Below, piece by piece: positions 54,316 to 64,000 of a stretch of 64,000 nucleotides of DNA. Made by a program: the position numbers and the translations under genes. The DNA is from Planctomycetota bacterium (GTDB lineage Bacteria; Planctomycetota; MHYJ01; WSZJ01; JACPWG01): positions 1-64,000 of the forward strand of contig JACPWG010000145.1 of assembly GCA_016197205.1 (NCBI GenBank). The letters run 5' to 3'. The notes under the pieces are model-generated. The model was not told the DNA's origin, ran no database searches, and saw nothing but the letters and a program-made list of their open reading frames with translations. Within the stretch, counting starts at the first letter, position 1. The number at the start of each line of letters is the position of its first letter.

Positions 54316-54860
54316 GAGCGTCGCTCCTCAACTTCGGGCCCGAGGGAATCGCGCAGCTTGCGGAGCGCCCGCAGGTAATGGGTCTTCGCGGAACTGACGG
54401 AGATGTCGAGCGCGCGGGCGATGTCGCTGAACGTCTCCTCGTCGTACACCTTGGCGACGAGCACCTGCCGTTGCGTTTCGCTCAGGTCGTCGAGCGCGAG
54501 CGCGATTCGCTCCCGGCGCTCGACGCGGAGGGCGCTCTCCTCCGCCCCGGGTTCGCGCGCGATTTCGCGCTCGCCCGCCGACCCGCCCGCGGCAGCGGCG
54601 GCGCGCGCCTCCCGGGCCGCTTCCACCGCGGGTCGCCGCCCCCGGATCAGGTCGACGCAGTGGTTGATGGTCACTCGTCGCAGCCAGGCCATCCGTCGTT
54701 CGGGCGCGGGCGGCGACGGGGCTTGCGCGAGGAGCTTGACCAGCACGCCCTGCGTGGCATCCAGCGCGTCGTGGTGGTCCTGCAAGAGCCGATACGCCCA
54801 GCGGTAGATCGGCGCCGACAGCTCGGAGAGGGGAAGCTCGCCCGCATCCATGAGATTCAC
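54312..54860 (-). CDS. ECF-family RNA polymerase sigma factor
   Basis: The 182-residue protein has sigma region 2 (PIYRWAYRLLQDHHDALDAT, then ERRMAWLRRVTINHCVDLIR) and region 4 (ALDDLSETQRQVLVAKVYDE, ETFSDIARALDISVSSAKTH, YLRALRKLR). The ~45-residue linker between them is Ala/Glu-rich. The GTG start overlaps the stop of the lipoprotein gene upstream and its stop overlaps the anti-sigma start. It directs transcription in response to a signal relayed through the anti-sigma factor. Confidence 0.92.
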   Translation of the reverse strand: MNLMDAGELPLSELSAPIYRWAYRLLQDHHDALDATQGVLVKLLAQAPSPPAPERRMAWLRRVTINHCVDLIRGRRPAVEAAREARAAAAAGGSAGEREIAREPGAEESALRVERRERIALALDDLSETQRQVLVAKVYDEETFSDIARALDISVSSAKTHYLRALRKLRDSLGPEVEERRS

Positions 54861-55897
54861 TTCCGCTTTTCTTCCTCGCTCGGGAGGAAAGAGGTCGCCA
54901 GCAGGACGACATCCCGGTCCTGGAGGGCCTTGCCGTCAAACCTCCAGAGCACGCGATTGTCCGCCGCGTCCGCGCCCTCCTGCGCGTCGAGGCTGTTGTG
55001 GTCCACGATGCGGCCGGGCAGGGTCACGTTCACCTCCCAGCGCTCGTCGGAGAGGTCGGACGAGACGTCGCGCGCCCTCCGGTGGAACTCGCAGCGTTCG
55101 ACGAAGGCCCGCACGACTTCGCCCGACAGCCCGGCGCCGGAGAGCGAGGCCTCGAGCGAAGTCTTCGATTCGAGGTTGAGCCGCTCCGCCAGCGCCACGA
55201 TCTCGTCGCCCGCGTTGCGCGCGAGAAGCTCGGTCGCCTGCGTCGCGAGTCCGGACTTCGCGTAGGGCTCGAGCGCCGCGCGGAGGGCGGCCAGGAAGGC
55301 CTGCTGCGGCACGGCCTCGCCCGAATCCGCGAGTGCCTGATGCAGGTAGGTCGAGGTCTCGCGACGCCCGCACTCCAGAAGCGCGCGAACCACGGCCGAG
55401 CGCTCGTCCTCCGACATCTCCTTGGGGTCCTTCTTCAGGATCTGCTTCATCTCGTCGCTGCCGAGGGCCTGCTCGCGATGATATTCGACCGCCTGCCAGG
55501 TCCGTCCTCGGTAGACGCGGGAGAAATGGTAGTAGGTCCCCGCAGGCCCCTGCTCGACCTTGAGAGAGGTCGGAAAGGCGAGGGCCGCGTCCCGCGCCGG
55601 ATCGGCCGCCGCGGCGTACGAGGAAGGCAGCGGGGCGCCCGCCGCGACCGAGAGCGAGGCCGCGCGCACGAGCGTCTCCTTGCCCTCGTTGTCGAATTCG
55701 GAGCTTTCTCGGACCGTCCAGCCCGTCTGCGCGGAAGGCAGCGGATCGCCGGCTCGCACGTCGTTCGGGTCGCCTTTTACCTGGACCGTGAGCGAGGCCG
55801 AGCCGTCGGGCGCGATCACGATTCCCTCTTTTCGTTCAAGACAGCCCGCGGTCGCGACGAGGGCCAGACCCAGGAGCAGCAAGCGCAGTCGGTGCAC
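54857..55897 (-). CDS. Lipoprotein of unknown function, first gene of the sigma operon
   Basis: The 346-residue product has a lipoprotein signal with lipobox (LGLALVATAGCLERKEG). A beta-rich N-terminal segment follows (GIVIAPDGSASLTVQVKGDP). The middle is helical (MKQILKKDPKEMSEDERSAV), and VNVTLPGRIVDHN and RVLWRFDGKALQDRDVVLLA close the protein. This resembles outer-face DUF-type sensor lipoproteins, but no family is recognised. It overlaps the ECF sigma gene by 4 bases. It may sense the envelope signal for the sigma/anti-sigma pair, but this is inference from position. Confidence 0.65.
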   Translation of the reverse strand: MHRLRLLLLGLALVATAGCLERKEGIVIAPDGSASLTVQVKGDPNDVRAGDPLPSAQTGWTVRESSEFDNEGKETLVRAASLSVAAGAPLPSSYAAAADPARDAALAFPTSLKVEQGPAGTYYHFSRVYRGRTWQAVEYHREQALGSDEMKQILKKDPKEMSEDERSAVVRALLECGRRETSTYLHQALADSGEAVPQQAFLAALRAALEPYAKSGLATQATELLARNAGDEIVALAERLNLESKTSLEASLSGAGLSGEVVRAFVERCEFHRRARDVSSDLSDERWEVNVTLPGRIVDHNSLDAQEGADAADNRVLWRFDGKALQDRDVVLLATSFLPSEEEKRK

Positions 55898-56160
55898 GGG
55901 GTGTTCCTCCTCTCACGGATGTTCAGGGGGGTGGTCGGGTCGCTTCACCCGTTCCGACAACGGTAGGGGCACGGCGCCGCCGTGCCCACCGATCTCGGAA
56001 CATCTGTCGGGTGGTTCCACCCTCCCTGACGAGGGAGAGGCCGACTTGGACGACAGAAAAATCCCATGCACGTTCGCGGGGTGAACGCTTCGAAGGGAGG
56101 AAGGCCGGGTGGTGCGCCGGCGGCGGTGGTGGCTGAGGTGGCGATGGCGCGGCGCGAGAC

Positions 56161-56808
56161 TCAGCGGGGGTCGTCCATGTGGTCCAGCATGCCCGGGCCG
56201 CCGTCCTGCTTGGCGTCGGCCGAGGGGGACGCGGCGGGCGGAGGCGCGGACCCGGCGCTCTTCGCGAGGACGCCGCGGATCACCATTTTCAGGAACTTCG
56301 CGACCGGCGGCCACGAGGAGAGCGCGCCGAGCGGGAAGGCCTGCCGGGACCACTTCTCCCAGGAGAAGCTGTCGTGGTGGTCCACGATGCGGCCGTTGCG
56401 CACGACGAGGGTGGCGGTCACGACGTTGTGGACCTTGCGGCCGAACTTTGGGGAGGGGAACTTGTAGTCGGCGATCCAGCGCACGGTGGCGGTGTTCGCA
56501 TCGGCGCCGAGGATTTCGTAGGAGAATCGGCCGCCGCTCTTGGGGTCCACGAGGACGCGCCACATGCCCATGGTGCCCGCGCGATCGGAGAAGGTGAAGA
56601 TCTCGTCGCGGAATTTCACGTCCGGGGCGTAGAGCCCCTGCAGGGTCGCGACGTCCCCTTTGATGAAGGCGTCGTAGAAGGTGCGGGCCACGTCGCGCGG
56701 GGAGGCGGCGGGCGCGGCCGGGACGGCCGAACCGAGACTTGCGCAGGACAGGGCGAGCGTTGCCAGGAGGAGGAGCCTCGGGTACTTGCGGGCGGCGGCG
56801 GCGGTCAT
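56161..56808 (-). CDS. Exported SnoaL/NTF2-like protein
   Basis: The 215-residue protein has a signal peptide (LLLLATLALSCASLGSAVPA). An NTF2-like cone fold follows: ARTFYDAFIKGDVATLQGLY, APDVKFRDEIFTFSD, GTMGMWRVLVDP, TVRWIADYKFP, ATLVVRNGRIVDHHDSFSWE and KWSRQAFPLG. This is the SnoaL-like pattern, with a C-terminal Ala/Pro tail. NTF2-like proteins bind or turn over small hydrophobic molecules; the ligand is not predictable. Confidence 0.75.
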   Translation of the reverse strand: MTAAAARKYPRLLLLATLALSCASLGSAVPAAPAASPRDVARTFYDAFIKGDVATLQGLYAPDVKFRDEIFTFSDRAGTMGMWRVLVDPKSGGRFSYEILGADANTATVRWIADYKFPSPKFGRKVHNVVTATLVVRNGRIVDHHDSFSWEKWSRQAFPLGALSSWPPVAKFLKMVIRGVLAKSAGSAPPPAASPSADAKQDGGPGMLDHMDDPR

Positions 56809-56998
56809 GGCGAGCTCCTGGCTGGGAAGTGGGGGCGGATGAGTACGGGGAACAGCGGTCAGCGGCGTGTGGGACGACCGTGACGACCGTTGGACAATCC
56901 GCGTTCGGGTGGAGGGTCCGCGGCGGGATTATACGCTCCCGGGCCGCGGGGAATCAAGGGCCGAGCGCGGGTGGGGTCGGCAGGCACAGTCCATGTTC

Positions 56999-57412
56999 CT
57001 ACCTGGTCCAGTCCTCGAGTCGCAGGCCATTCCCCACTCGCCCGAAGTCGCTGTCGGAGGTCACGAGAACCGCGTCCAGCGTGAGCGCTGTCGCGGCGAT
57101 CCAGAGGTCGTTCTCGTCGAGCCGCTTTCCCCGAACCTGGGTGTCGGCCTTGATGCAGGCATAGAGGTCGGCAGCCGCCTCCGGGATGGGCTCGCACCGA
57201 AAGCAGGAGAGAACGCAGGCGACCTTTGCGGCAAGCGTCTCTCTCCGCTTGCCGCGAGGGAGCCGCTGGACGCCAAACAATACCTCACCTCGAACCACCG
57301 CGCATATGATGGCGCGGTCATCCTCGGCGAGAGCCTTGACCCGGGCCTGCACCGTCGAATGCTCTTCCACGATGTAGCTGAGCGTGCTCGAGTCCAAGAG
57401 GTAGCGTCTCAA
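56999..57412 (-). CDS. VapC-family PIN-domain toxin
   Basis: The 137-residue PIN nuclease has conserved acids Asp7 (RRYLLDSSTLSY), Glu43 (VVRGEVLFGV), Asp102 (DENDLWIAATAL) and Asp120 (LVTSDSDFGRV). VapC toxins cleave tRNA or rRNA unless bound by their antitoxin. The antitoxin gene lies one base upstream on the same strand. All catalytic residues are present, so it should be functional. Confidence 0.88.
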   Translation of the reverse strand: MRRYLLDSSTLSYIVEEHSTVQARVKALAEDDRAIICAVVRGEVLFGVQRLPRGKRRETLAAKVACVLSCFRCEPIPEAAADLYACIKADTQVRGKRLDENDLWIAATALTLDAVLVTSDSDFGRVGNGLRLEDWTR

Positions 57413-57413
57413 C

Positions 57414-57671
57414 CTACCTCCTCCGTCTCGGCTTCATCGGGTTGCGGTAGGAGATCGGGCGCTTCCCCGCCTCGATGGACCGCCGCAATTCCTCGGCGTC
57501 TGCGGCGCTCACGTGTGGCGGCGCACGCATGCCTGCGAGGATGGCGGCGGGACTCCCCAGCGGCGCAACCACCGGGGAGATCACGACTGCCGCTCCGTCG
57601 GAGAGATCCAGCGGATCGTCGAGCACGACACCGCCGCCCTTCACATGGCCGCGGTAGGTTGACTTGGGCAT
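57414..57671 (-). CDS. Antitoxin-like partner of the VapC toxin
   Basis: The 85-residue protein begins MPKSTYRGHVKGGGVVLDDP, an AbrB/SpoVT or DUF104-type strand pattern (x-G-x-V-x-x-G-x-V-x-L). LSDGAAVVISPV follows, and the helical, basic C-terminus would wrap the toxin. Position directly before a PIN toxin supports an antitoxin role. The spacing of one base implies coupled translation. Confidence 0.75.
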   Translation of the reverse strand: MPKSTYRGHVKGGGVVLDDPLDLSDGAAVVISPVVAPLGSPAAILAGMRAPPHVSAADAEELRRSIEAGKRPISYRNPMKPRRRR

Positions 57672-57941
57672 GGTTTTACTCCTCCCTGCGTCACAGGCCG
57701 GCCCTGGACCAGGTGCGCCCAGGAGCGCGAGCAGCCCGAGCGATTCGCGCTCGCAGGGTAACGATCCCGTAATCATAGCCTGCGGCGAAGGATGGTGCAA
57801 GCTCGGGGTTCGAGTGGCTGAGCCGACCGAGAGAGATGGTGGGTCAGGCTGCGGGAAGGCCGGGCTTCGGGACCCACTCACCGGTCGGCACGATCCCGGG
57901 CGCGTTCGATGCACAGACAACCGTTCCAAGCGACCTCCCGG

Positions 57942-57971
57942 TTGCCCTGCACCCACGAGCGCGGTTACAAT
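57942..57971 (+). promoter_or_regulatory. Candidate promoter of the DUF262-HNH gene
   Basis: TTGCCC (57942-57947), 18-base spacer, TACAAT (57966-57971), ~95 bases upstream of the start. Motif evidence only. Confidence 0.35.
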
Positions 57972-58066
57972 TCCCTCTCGACTCATGCGCTGCAACTCGA
58001 GCGCGCGAGCGGGCGATCCCAACCCGGGTACATGGCTGGTGTCGCTTGGAGGCGAAGCAAACGCAG

Positions 58067-59842
58067 ATGGAGATTATCCCGGATAAGCGCAAGCTGGTAG
58101 GTCTCGTCGAACAGGCCCATGAAGGGAAGCTGTGCCTTCCCAATTTTCAGCGTGACTTCGTGTGGCCACGGGACCAAGTCGCTGACCTCCTCCGCTCGAT
58201 CCTCAGGCGATACTTCGTGGGATCGCTTCTCCTGCTGCGATGCGACCCTCAGAAACCTCCCTTCGCCCCTGTGTTTCTTCGGGGCGCGAAGCCGCTCTAC
58301 CAACAGGCGCGACCCGAGCATCTGGTTCTCGACGGGCAGCAGCGGCTCACGTCCCTGATCTATGCACTCACCGCCCCCGACTACCCCCTCAAGGACTCCA
58401 GCCAGCGGCGTTGGTTCTACGTCGACCTCGATCTCCTTCGGGCCGAGCCCGACAACCACGAGATCGTTTTCGACTGCTCCAAGCGCGAACTCGACGGCCT
58501 CGACGAGGTCGAAGCACAGTACAAGCGACGCGTCCTGCCCTGCACGCGACTTCTCCGCTCTGGGGACTTCATGAACTGGCGCGATGGCCTCGACGATTGG
58601 CTCCGAGACCATGACGCGGAGGAACATCAGCGGTTCCGAAAGGAGTGGCGGGATGGGGCGACGAAGGCGATCAACGACTTCCAGACCTTCGAGGTTCCGC
58701 TGGTAGAACTGCCCAGGGTCGACGACGGCGACACCGACGCCATCGGCAGGGTGTGCGCAATATTCGAAAAACTTAACTCAACCGGCATCGAACTCTCGGT
58801 CTACGACCTGCTGACCGCACGGCTTTACCGGTCCGGCATCAAGATCCACGACCTCTGGGAGCACGCCTGCAAGGAGAACACACGTCTCGCGACCTGGTCC
58901 GAGGGCAAGGCCGACACCAACAAGTTCGGCGTGCTTGTCATTCGCACTTTGGCGGTCCTTCGCGGACTCGACCCCAAACCTCGCATCCTGATCGACCTGA
59001 AGCCCGAAGGCTTCGAGAGGGACTGGGAACGGTCGACACGGGCAATGGACCGAGCCCTTCAGATCGCCACGGACATCGGCCAAGACGGGTTCGGAGTGTT
59101 CGACCGGAAGTGGCTGCCAGGATTCGGGCTCCTTCCAGTTCTGGCGGCCTTGCGGACCGAAATCGAAGAGCGAAAGCTCGGTGAAGGGCCACGGGCCGAC
59201 CTCAGGCGGTGGTACTGGTCCAACGTGTTCTTGGAGCGATACTCGAGCGCCATCGAAAGCAAGTCCCGAAAGGACTATTCTGAACTCTTGGCGCATTGGG
59301 TGGAGGACAAGCCCGAGCCAGCGGTCTTCGCGGAAGCGCGCGCGCGGATCGGCGCGTCGGGGTTCAGCGTCGCCGACTCGGCGAGCTTCGCCAGTTCCGT
59401 GTACAGCGGCATCTTCAGCCTACTCGCCATTGCTGGAGGACGCGATTGGCGGCGCGGAGAGAGCATCCAGCTTCAAGATCTCGAAGACCACCACATCTTC
59501 CCGCGGGCCTACCTCCGGCGTCACGGGATTTCCAACAAGAACGAGGTGAACAGCATCGTCAATCGGACCCTCATCAGCGACGAGACCAATGGGAAGATCA
59601 AGGACAAGGCCCCGGCGGAGTACATCGCCAGCCCGGAAATCTCTCCGTCTGGTGCAACGGAGGCCCTGCTCGCGCCACACTTCATTTCCCCGACGGGCCT
59701 CATCGTCCTGAAGAGTGCGACGGAAGGTCTTTCCAAAGAGGCTGCAGCCAAAAAGTACGAGGAGTTCAGGAAGAACCGGGAAGCGACGATCATCGCCAAG
59801 ATCAGGGATGTGTGCGGCGTTCCATCGCCGGATCGAAAGTGA
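58067..59842 (+). CDS. DUF262-HNH nuclease-like protein (GmrSD/BrxU-related architecture)
   Basis: The start at ATG 58067 gives 591 residues; the long open stretch upstream is not coding. The DUF262 ParB-like N-terminal domain has LPNFQRDFVWPRDQVADLLR, SILRRYFVGSLLLLRC and the LVLDGQQRLTSL motif (DGQQR, residues 89-93). EKLNSTGIELSVYDLLTAR follows. The C-terminus has an HNH-type motif DLEDHHIFPRAYL (His475, His476) and NEVNSIVNRTLISDETNGKI. Proteins with this two-domain build include GmrSD, BrxU and SspE-type nucleases that restrict modified or foreign DNA. A restriction role is an inference from the family. It sits alone between toxin-antitoxin pairs. Confidence 0.8.
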   Translation: MEIIPDKRKLVGLVEQAHEGKLCLPNFQRDFVWPRDQVADLLRSILRRYFVGSLLLLRCDPQKPPFAPVFLRGAKPLYQQARPEHLVLDGQQRLTSLIYALTAPDYPLKDSSQRRWFYVDLDLLRAEPDNHEIVFDCSKRELDGLDEVEAQYKRRVLPCTRLLRSGDFMNWRDGLDDWLRDHDAEEHQRFRKEWRDGATKAINDFQTFEVPLVELPRVDDGDTDAIGRVCAIFEKLNSTGIELSVYDLLTARLYRSGIKIHDLWEHACKENTRLATWSEGKADTNKFGVLVIRTLAVLRGLDPKPRILIDLKPEGFERDWERSTRAMDRALQIATDIGQDGFGVFDRKWLPGFGLLPVLAALRTEIEERKLGEGPRADLRRWYWSNVFLERYSSAIESKSRKDYSELLAHWVEDKPEPAVFAEARARIGASGFSVADSASFASSVYSGIFSLLAIAGGRDWRRGESIQLQDLEDHHIFPRAYLRRHGISNKNEVNSIVNRTLISDETNGKIKDKAPAEYIASPEISPSGATEALLAPHFISPTGLIVLKSATEGLSKEAAAKKYEEFRKNREATIIAKIRDVCGVPSPDRK

Positions 59843-60471
59843 GCGCAATTTGACAGCCTCTGTACGAAATCCTACGCAGCATCAGGGGGTGGGATAGTCC
59901 CCCCGGAGCCCACCCATTCGAGGTTCCTCGCTGTTTCGGGTGGGTGCCTGTCCTCAAGGCGTTCACCCTAGCGCGTCGGCCGCAACGGGAGGGGGGGGAC
60001 CCTTTCCCCCCTGACCCCCCTATCCGGGGGAGACCCCTTTCTCCCCCGGGAACCCTCTCTATCCACCCCCTGGCCCTTGGGTTGCGTGCGAACCCGTACC
60101 GGCGCCCGGAACTGCGGGGGGAGGGCCGGTGAGGCGCGGAGCTTTCTGCGGCTGCGGTGCTCGGACTCGTTGCGCTCGGGTAGAGGGTGCTCCAGCGGCT
60201 AGGGTATTCGCCTTTGCTACCAACACAGAACAGCGAGGAGGCCATTTTTTTTCGCACGCCTACGGCGTGCCGTCCCGCGCGCGCAAGGCGAAGGATGGGC
60301 GAGCTACGGAGGAAACCCTTCGCGCATTCTGCGCTGCGCGCCGAAGCGCGAAGTGTGGCTACCCGTAGTTGGAGCACTTCGAACTCTGTTCGGCGCGCCG
60401 ACACCTGAATTGAGCGCGGTGAGGGGCGGCTTGTGGGAGTTCCGGGTGGCGAAGTAGCCATCGGGATCTCC
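59843..60471. other. Non-coding spacer with long G and C runs
   Basis: No gene is supported. Between 59890 and 60130 there are many runs of G6 and C5-C6 (for example GGGAGGGGGGGACCC and CCTATCCGGGGGAGACCCC). Further on, CGCACGCCTACGGCGTGCCG near 60253 can form a hairpin. The remaining bases look random. Confidence 0.45.
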
Positions 60472-60795
60472 TCAACTCGGCCCCGCCTCCAGGGTTGAGG
60501 TGTCCAACAGTTGCGCTCCGTGGAGCACACGGAGCACCCACACCACCCGTTCCTCCACGCGGAGGATCGCCCTGTAGTTGCCGAACAAGAGGTGGCGATA
60601 GGGATGCCCAAGCTCCTCCGCCTCGGGAACCACCGGGCAGCGTAGCGGGAAACGCTCCAGGGACAGGATACCGCGTTCCATCTCCTCCAGCCAACGGACG
60701 GCGGCGGCGGGCGAGTCTTCGGAGATGAAGTCGAGGATGGAGCGGAGATCCGAGTACGCGGTCGCCGTCACCTCAACGCGATACCTTGCGGCCAC
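60472..60795 (-). CDS. ParE/RelE-family toxin
   Basis: The 107-residue protein has the RelE/ParE fold pattern: YRVEVTATAYSDLRSILDFI, RWLEEMERGILSLERFPLRC, YRHLLFGNYRAILRVEERVV and WVLRVLHGAQLL. The LFGNYRAI strand and final VLHG are typical of ParE-like toxins, which inhibit gyrase or cleave mRNA. It overlaps the Phd-type antitoxin gene upstream by 23 bases. Confidence 0.85.
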   Translation of the reverse strand: MAARYRVEVTATAYSDLRSILDFISEDSPAAAVRWLEEMERGILSLERFPLRCPVVPEAEELGHPYRHLLFGNYRAILRVEERVVWVLRVLHGAQLLDTSTLEAGPS

Positions 60796-61057
60796 GCCTC
60801 AGGTCCTCAAACACCGACCGAGCGGACTTGGTGCGTCGGCAGCGTACGTCTTCCTCCCCGACCGCCAGGAGAGCGGCCAGGTTGACGGTCCGCAGTTTTC
60901 GCTCGAAGAGCGCGGCGTCCAGGAGAACCATGTCCGGCTTGCCGTTGACGGTCACGACGACGGGTCGTCCCGTCTGATGGATCTGGAGGAAGACGGCCCG
61001 CAGATTTCTCTTTAGCTCAGAAACCGTCTTCACGTCCTCAACCAGGCTAAGGGCCAT
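60773..61057 (-). CDS. Phd/YefM-family antitoxin
   Basis: The 94-residue protein has SLVEDVKTVSELKRNLRAVF, QIHQTGRPVVVTVNGKPDMV and LLDAALFERKL, the Phd/YefM DNA-binding domain. A toxin-binding C-terminal helix follows. GAGGAAG precedes the ATG. GTAC-containing palindromes just upstream (61078-61112) look like its operator. Confidence 0.85.
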   Translation of the reverse strand: MALSLVEDVKTVSELKRNLRAVFLQIHQTGRPVVVTVNGKPDMVLLDAALFERKLRTVNLAALLAVGEEDVRCRRTKSARSVFEDLRRGRKVSR

Positions 61058-61077
61058 CGGAGCTTCCTCAAAAGGTA

Positions 61078-61112
61078 CGACATAAGGTACCTTTACTTGT
61101 ACCTCTGCGCGG
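61078..61112. promoter_or_regulatory. Candidate operator of the Phd-ParE pair
   Basis: Three GTAC-centred motifs occur within 35 bases: GGTACGAC, the perfect palindrome AAGGTACCTT (61084-61093) and TTGTACCT. YefM/Phd proteins recognise TGTACA-like palindromes, so this fits autorepression. Confidence 0.45.
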
Positions 61113-61200
61113 AGGTGTCGTCAAGACGAATCGAGCCGCGGGAATGGCAAGCAGCGAACGTCGCGGATAGACGGGCCTGAGCGGCCCAGCGGCTGGAAGG

Positions 61201-61274
61201 TGGCTACCCGGGGTGGATTCGAACCACCAATGAGGGAACCAAAATCCCTAGTGTTACCGTTACACCACCGGGTA
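61201..61274 (-). tRNA. tRNA-Gln (anticodon TTG)
   Basis: Read on the minus strand, the acceptor TACCCGG pairs with CCGGGTA. The D-stem is GTGT/ACAC. The anticodon stem AGGGA/TCCCT holds loop TTTTGGT (anticodon TTG). The T-arm is GGTGG-TTCGAAT-CCACC. The discriminator is G and CCA is encoded. The U1-A72 pair is typical of tRNA-Gln. Confidence 0.95.
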
Positions 61275-61404
61275 GTGGAGGAGGGATCTACCGTCCATCC
61301 ATTCTAGCGGTCCAGGCTGCGAAGTCAACGATCAGAGTGGGGAGGTCGCCGGTGCGGACTTCGCGGCGCGGGACTTCCTCGGAGGCCAAATCCCCGCTTC
61401 GCGC

Positions 61405-61433
61405 TCGCCACGGAGGCATCCAGAAGGTATAAT
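61405..61433 (+). promoter_or_regulatory. Candidate promoter of the downstream Ser/Thr kinase
   Basis: TATAAT (61428-61433) is perfect; a weak -35 (TCGCCA, 61405-61410) lies 17 bases upstream. It supports an ATG start at 61474 over the in-frame GTG at 61435. Confidence 0.45.
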
Positions 61434-61473
61434 AGTGGGGACCGTCGAAAGCCCTGCCGCCGCGAGGACGCCG

Positions 61474-63780
<2,307 letters not shown>

Positions 63781-63843
63781 GCTCGCCCTCCCCTTCGCCC
63801 TCCCCTTCGCCCTCCCCCCACGTCCCCCTCCCCGCAGCTTCCC

Positions 63844-64000
63844 TCACTCCACGGGTTCGAAGCTCTCGGTCCGCGCCGCCGGCGCGGGTCCGAGTTTTCG
63901 CGGGCCACTCACCAGGAGCGCCTGCCCCTCGGTTTGTTTTTCGTTGATCGTCCAACCATGCCAGCGGGTCACGAACTCCCCTCGAGGGATCGTCCCGCGG
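63844..64000 (-). CDS. Partial gene entering from the right edge
   Basis: The minus strand has an uninterrupted reading frame from the window edge to a TGA at 63844-63846, giving at least 52 residues (GEFVTRWHGWTINEKQTEGQ, then ALLVSGPRKLGPAPAART and ESFEPVE). Codon third positions are mostly G or C, as in other genes here. The start and any conserved domain lie outside the window, so the product cannot be named. It converges on the kinase gene. The C/T-rich words CCCTCCCCTTCG at 63783-63820 fill the gap. Confidence 0.5.
   Translation of the reverse strand, partial: RGTIPRGEFVTRWHGWTINEKQTEGQALLVSGPRKLGPAPAARTESFEPVE

Noticed and set aside
57836..58066. N-terminal extension of the DUF262 gene
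   Set aside because: The extra 77 codons contain a promoter-like pair, lack conservation signals and precede the natural ATG at 58067.
61435..61473. GTG start for the right-hand kinase
   Set aside because: It sits immediately after the TATAAT box, too close to any transcription start.

Overview
The window is about 70% G+C, with long gene-poor spacers full of small inverted repeats. Several gene types are common in Planctomycetota and similar large-genome environmental bacteria: Hanks-type Ser/Thr kinases with zinc ribbons, membrane anchors and odd C-terminal domains; a squalene-cyclase-like toroid protein; bactofilins; HEAT- and TPR-rich exported proteins; a CHAT-STAND-TPR protein; and many small toxin-antitoxin pairs. 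A Planctomycetota-like chromosome is my best guess. No rRNA or marker phylogeny is available to prove it.

Layout. (1) 0.3-7.7 kb: three genes on the minus strand with overlapping ends (DUF4132-like protein, 1658-residue giant, MoxR AAA+ ATPase). (2) 7.8-19.9 kb: an accessory region bounded by two direct copies of a ~320-bp sequence. It holds a RAYT transposase broken inside its HUH motif, REP hairpins, a DUF433/DUF5615 toxin-antitoxin pair, the remains of a diversity-generating retroelement (reverse transcriptase plus an AAC-rich repeat), a Ser/Thr kinase running out of frame into a terpenoid-cyclase-like domain, fragments of a second kinase, RAYT and an RmlA-like enzyme, and a truncated PIN toxin. 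(3) 19.7-25.2 kb: exported proteins (HEAT, DUF1579, a C39-like plus metallopeptidase fusion) and two bactofilins. (4) 25.7-30.7 kb: the conserved core, dxr and rseP overlapping as an operon, then a small conserved protein and a UbiA prenyltransferase. (5) 30.9-36.0 kb: a DUF4258/zinc-finger pair, a TPR remnant, a Uma2 nuclease and a secreted GH35-like glycosidase. (6) 36.2-42.5 kb: four co-directional genes (STAND-type NTPase, NTPase-like protein with no Walker A, small protein, 1293-residue CHAT-STAND-TPR protein), the best candidate for an undescribed, probably defensive, system. (7) 42.7-56.8 kb: a cNMP-binding protein with a zinc ribbon, an STN-domain protein, a DUF3142-like plus giant TPR pair, a HEAT protein, an SH3b-MepA-like hydrolase, and an overlapping lipoprotein/ECF-sigma/anti-sigma operon. 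(8) 57.0-64.0 kb: a VapBC pair, a DUF262-HNH protein, a ParE/Phd pair, tRNA-Gln, a membrane-anchored Ser/Thr kinase, and a partial gene leaving the right edge.

Spacers carry at least five repeat families: a ~135-bp MITE-like element with 19-bp perfect inverted ends, a TAGGGGCG double-arm element, a GACAGGAT inverted element, a 12-13-bp-stem hairpin, and REP hairpins. There are also islands of degenerate short words arranged as inverted arms. In two places the inverted end of a repeat supplies the stop codon of the neighbouring gene. Four accessory reading frames are interrupted by TAG codons, while TAG is an ordinary stop in intact genes here, so I read them as decay.
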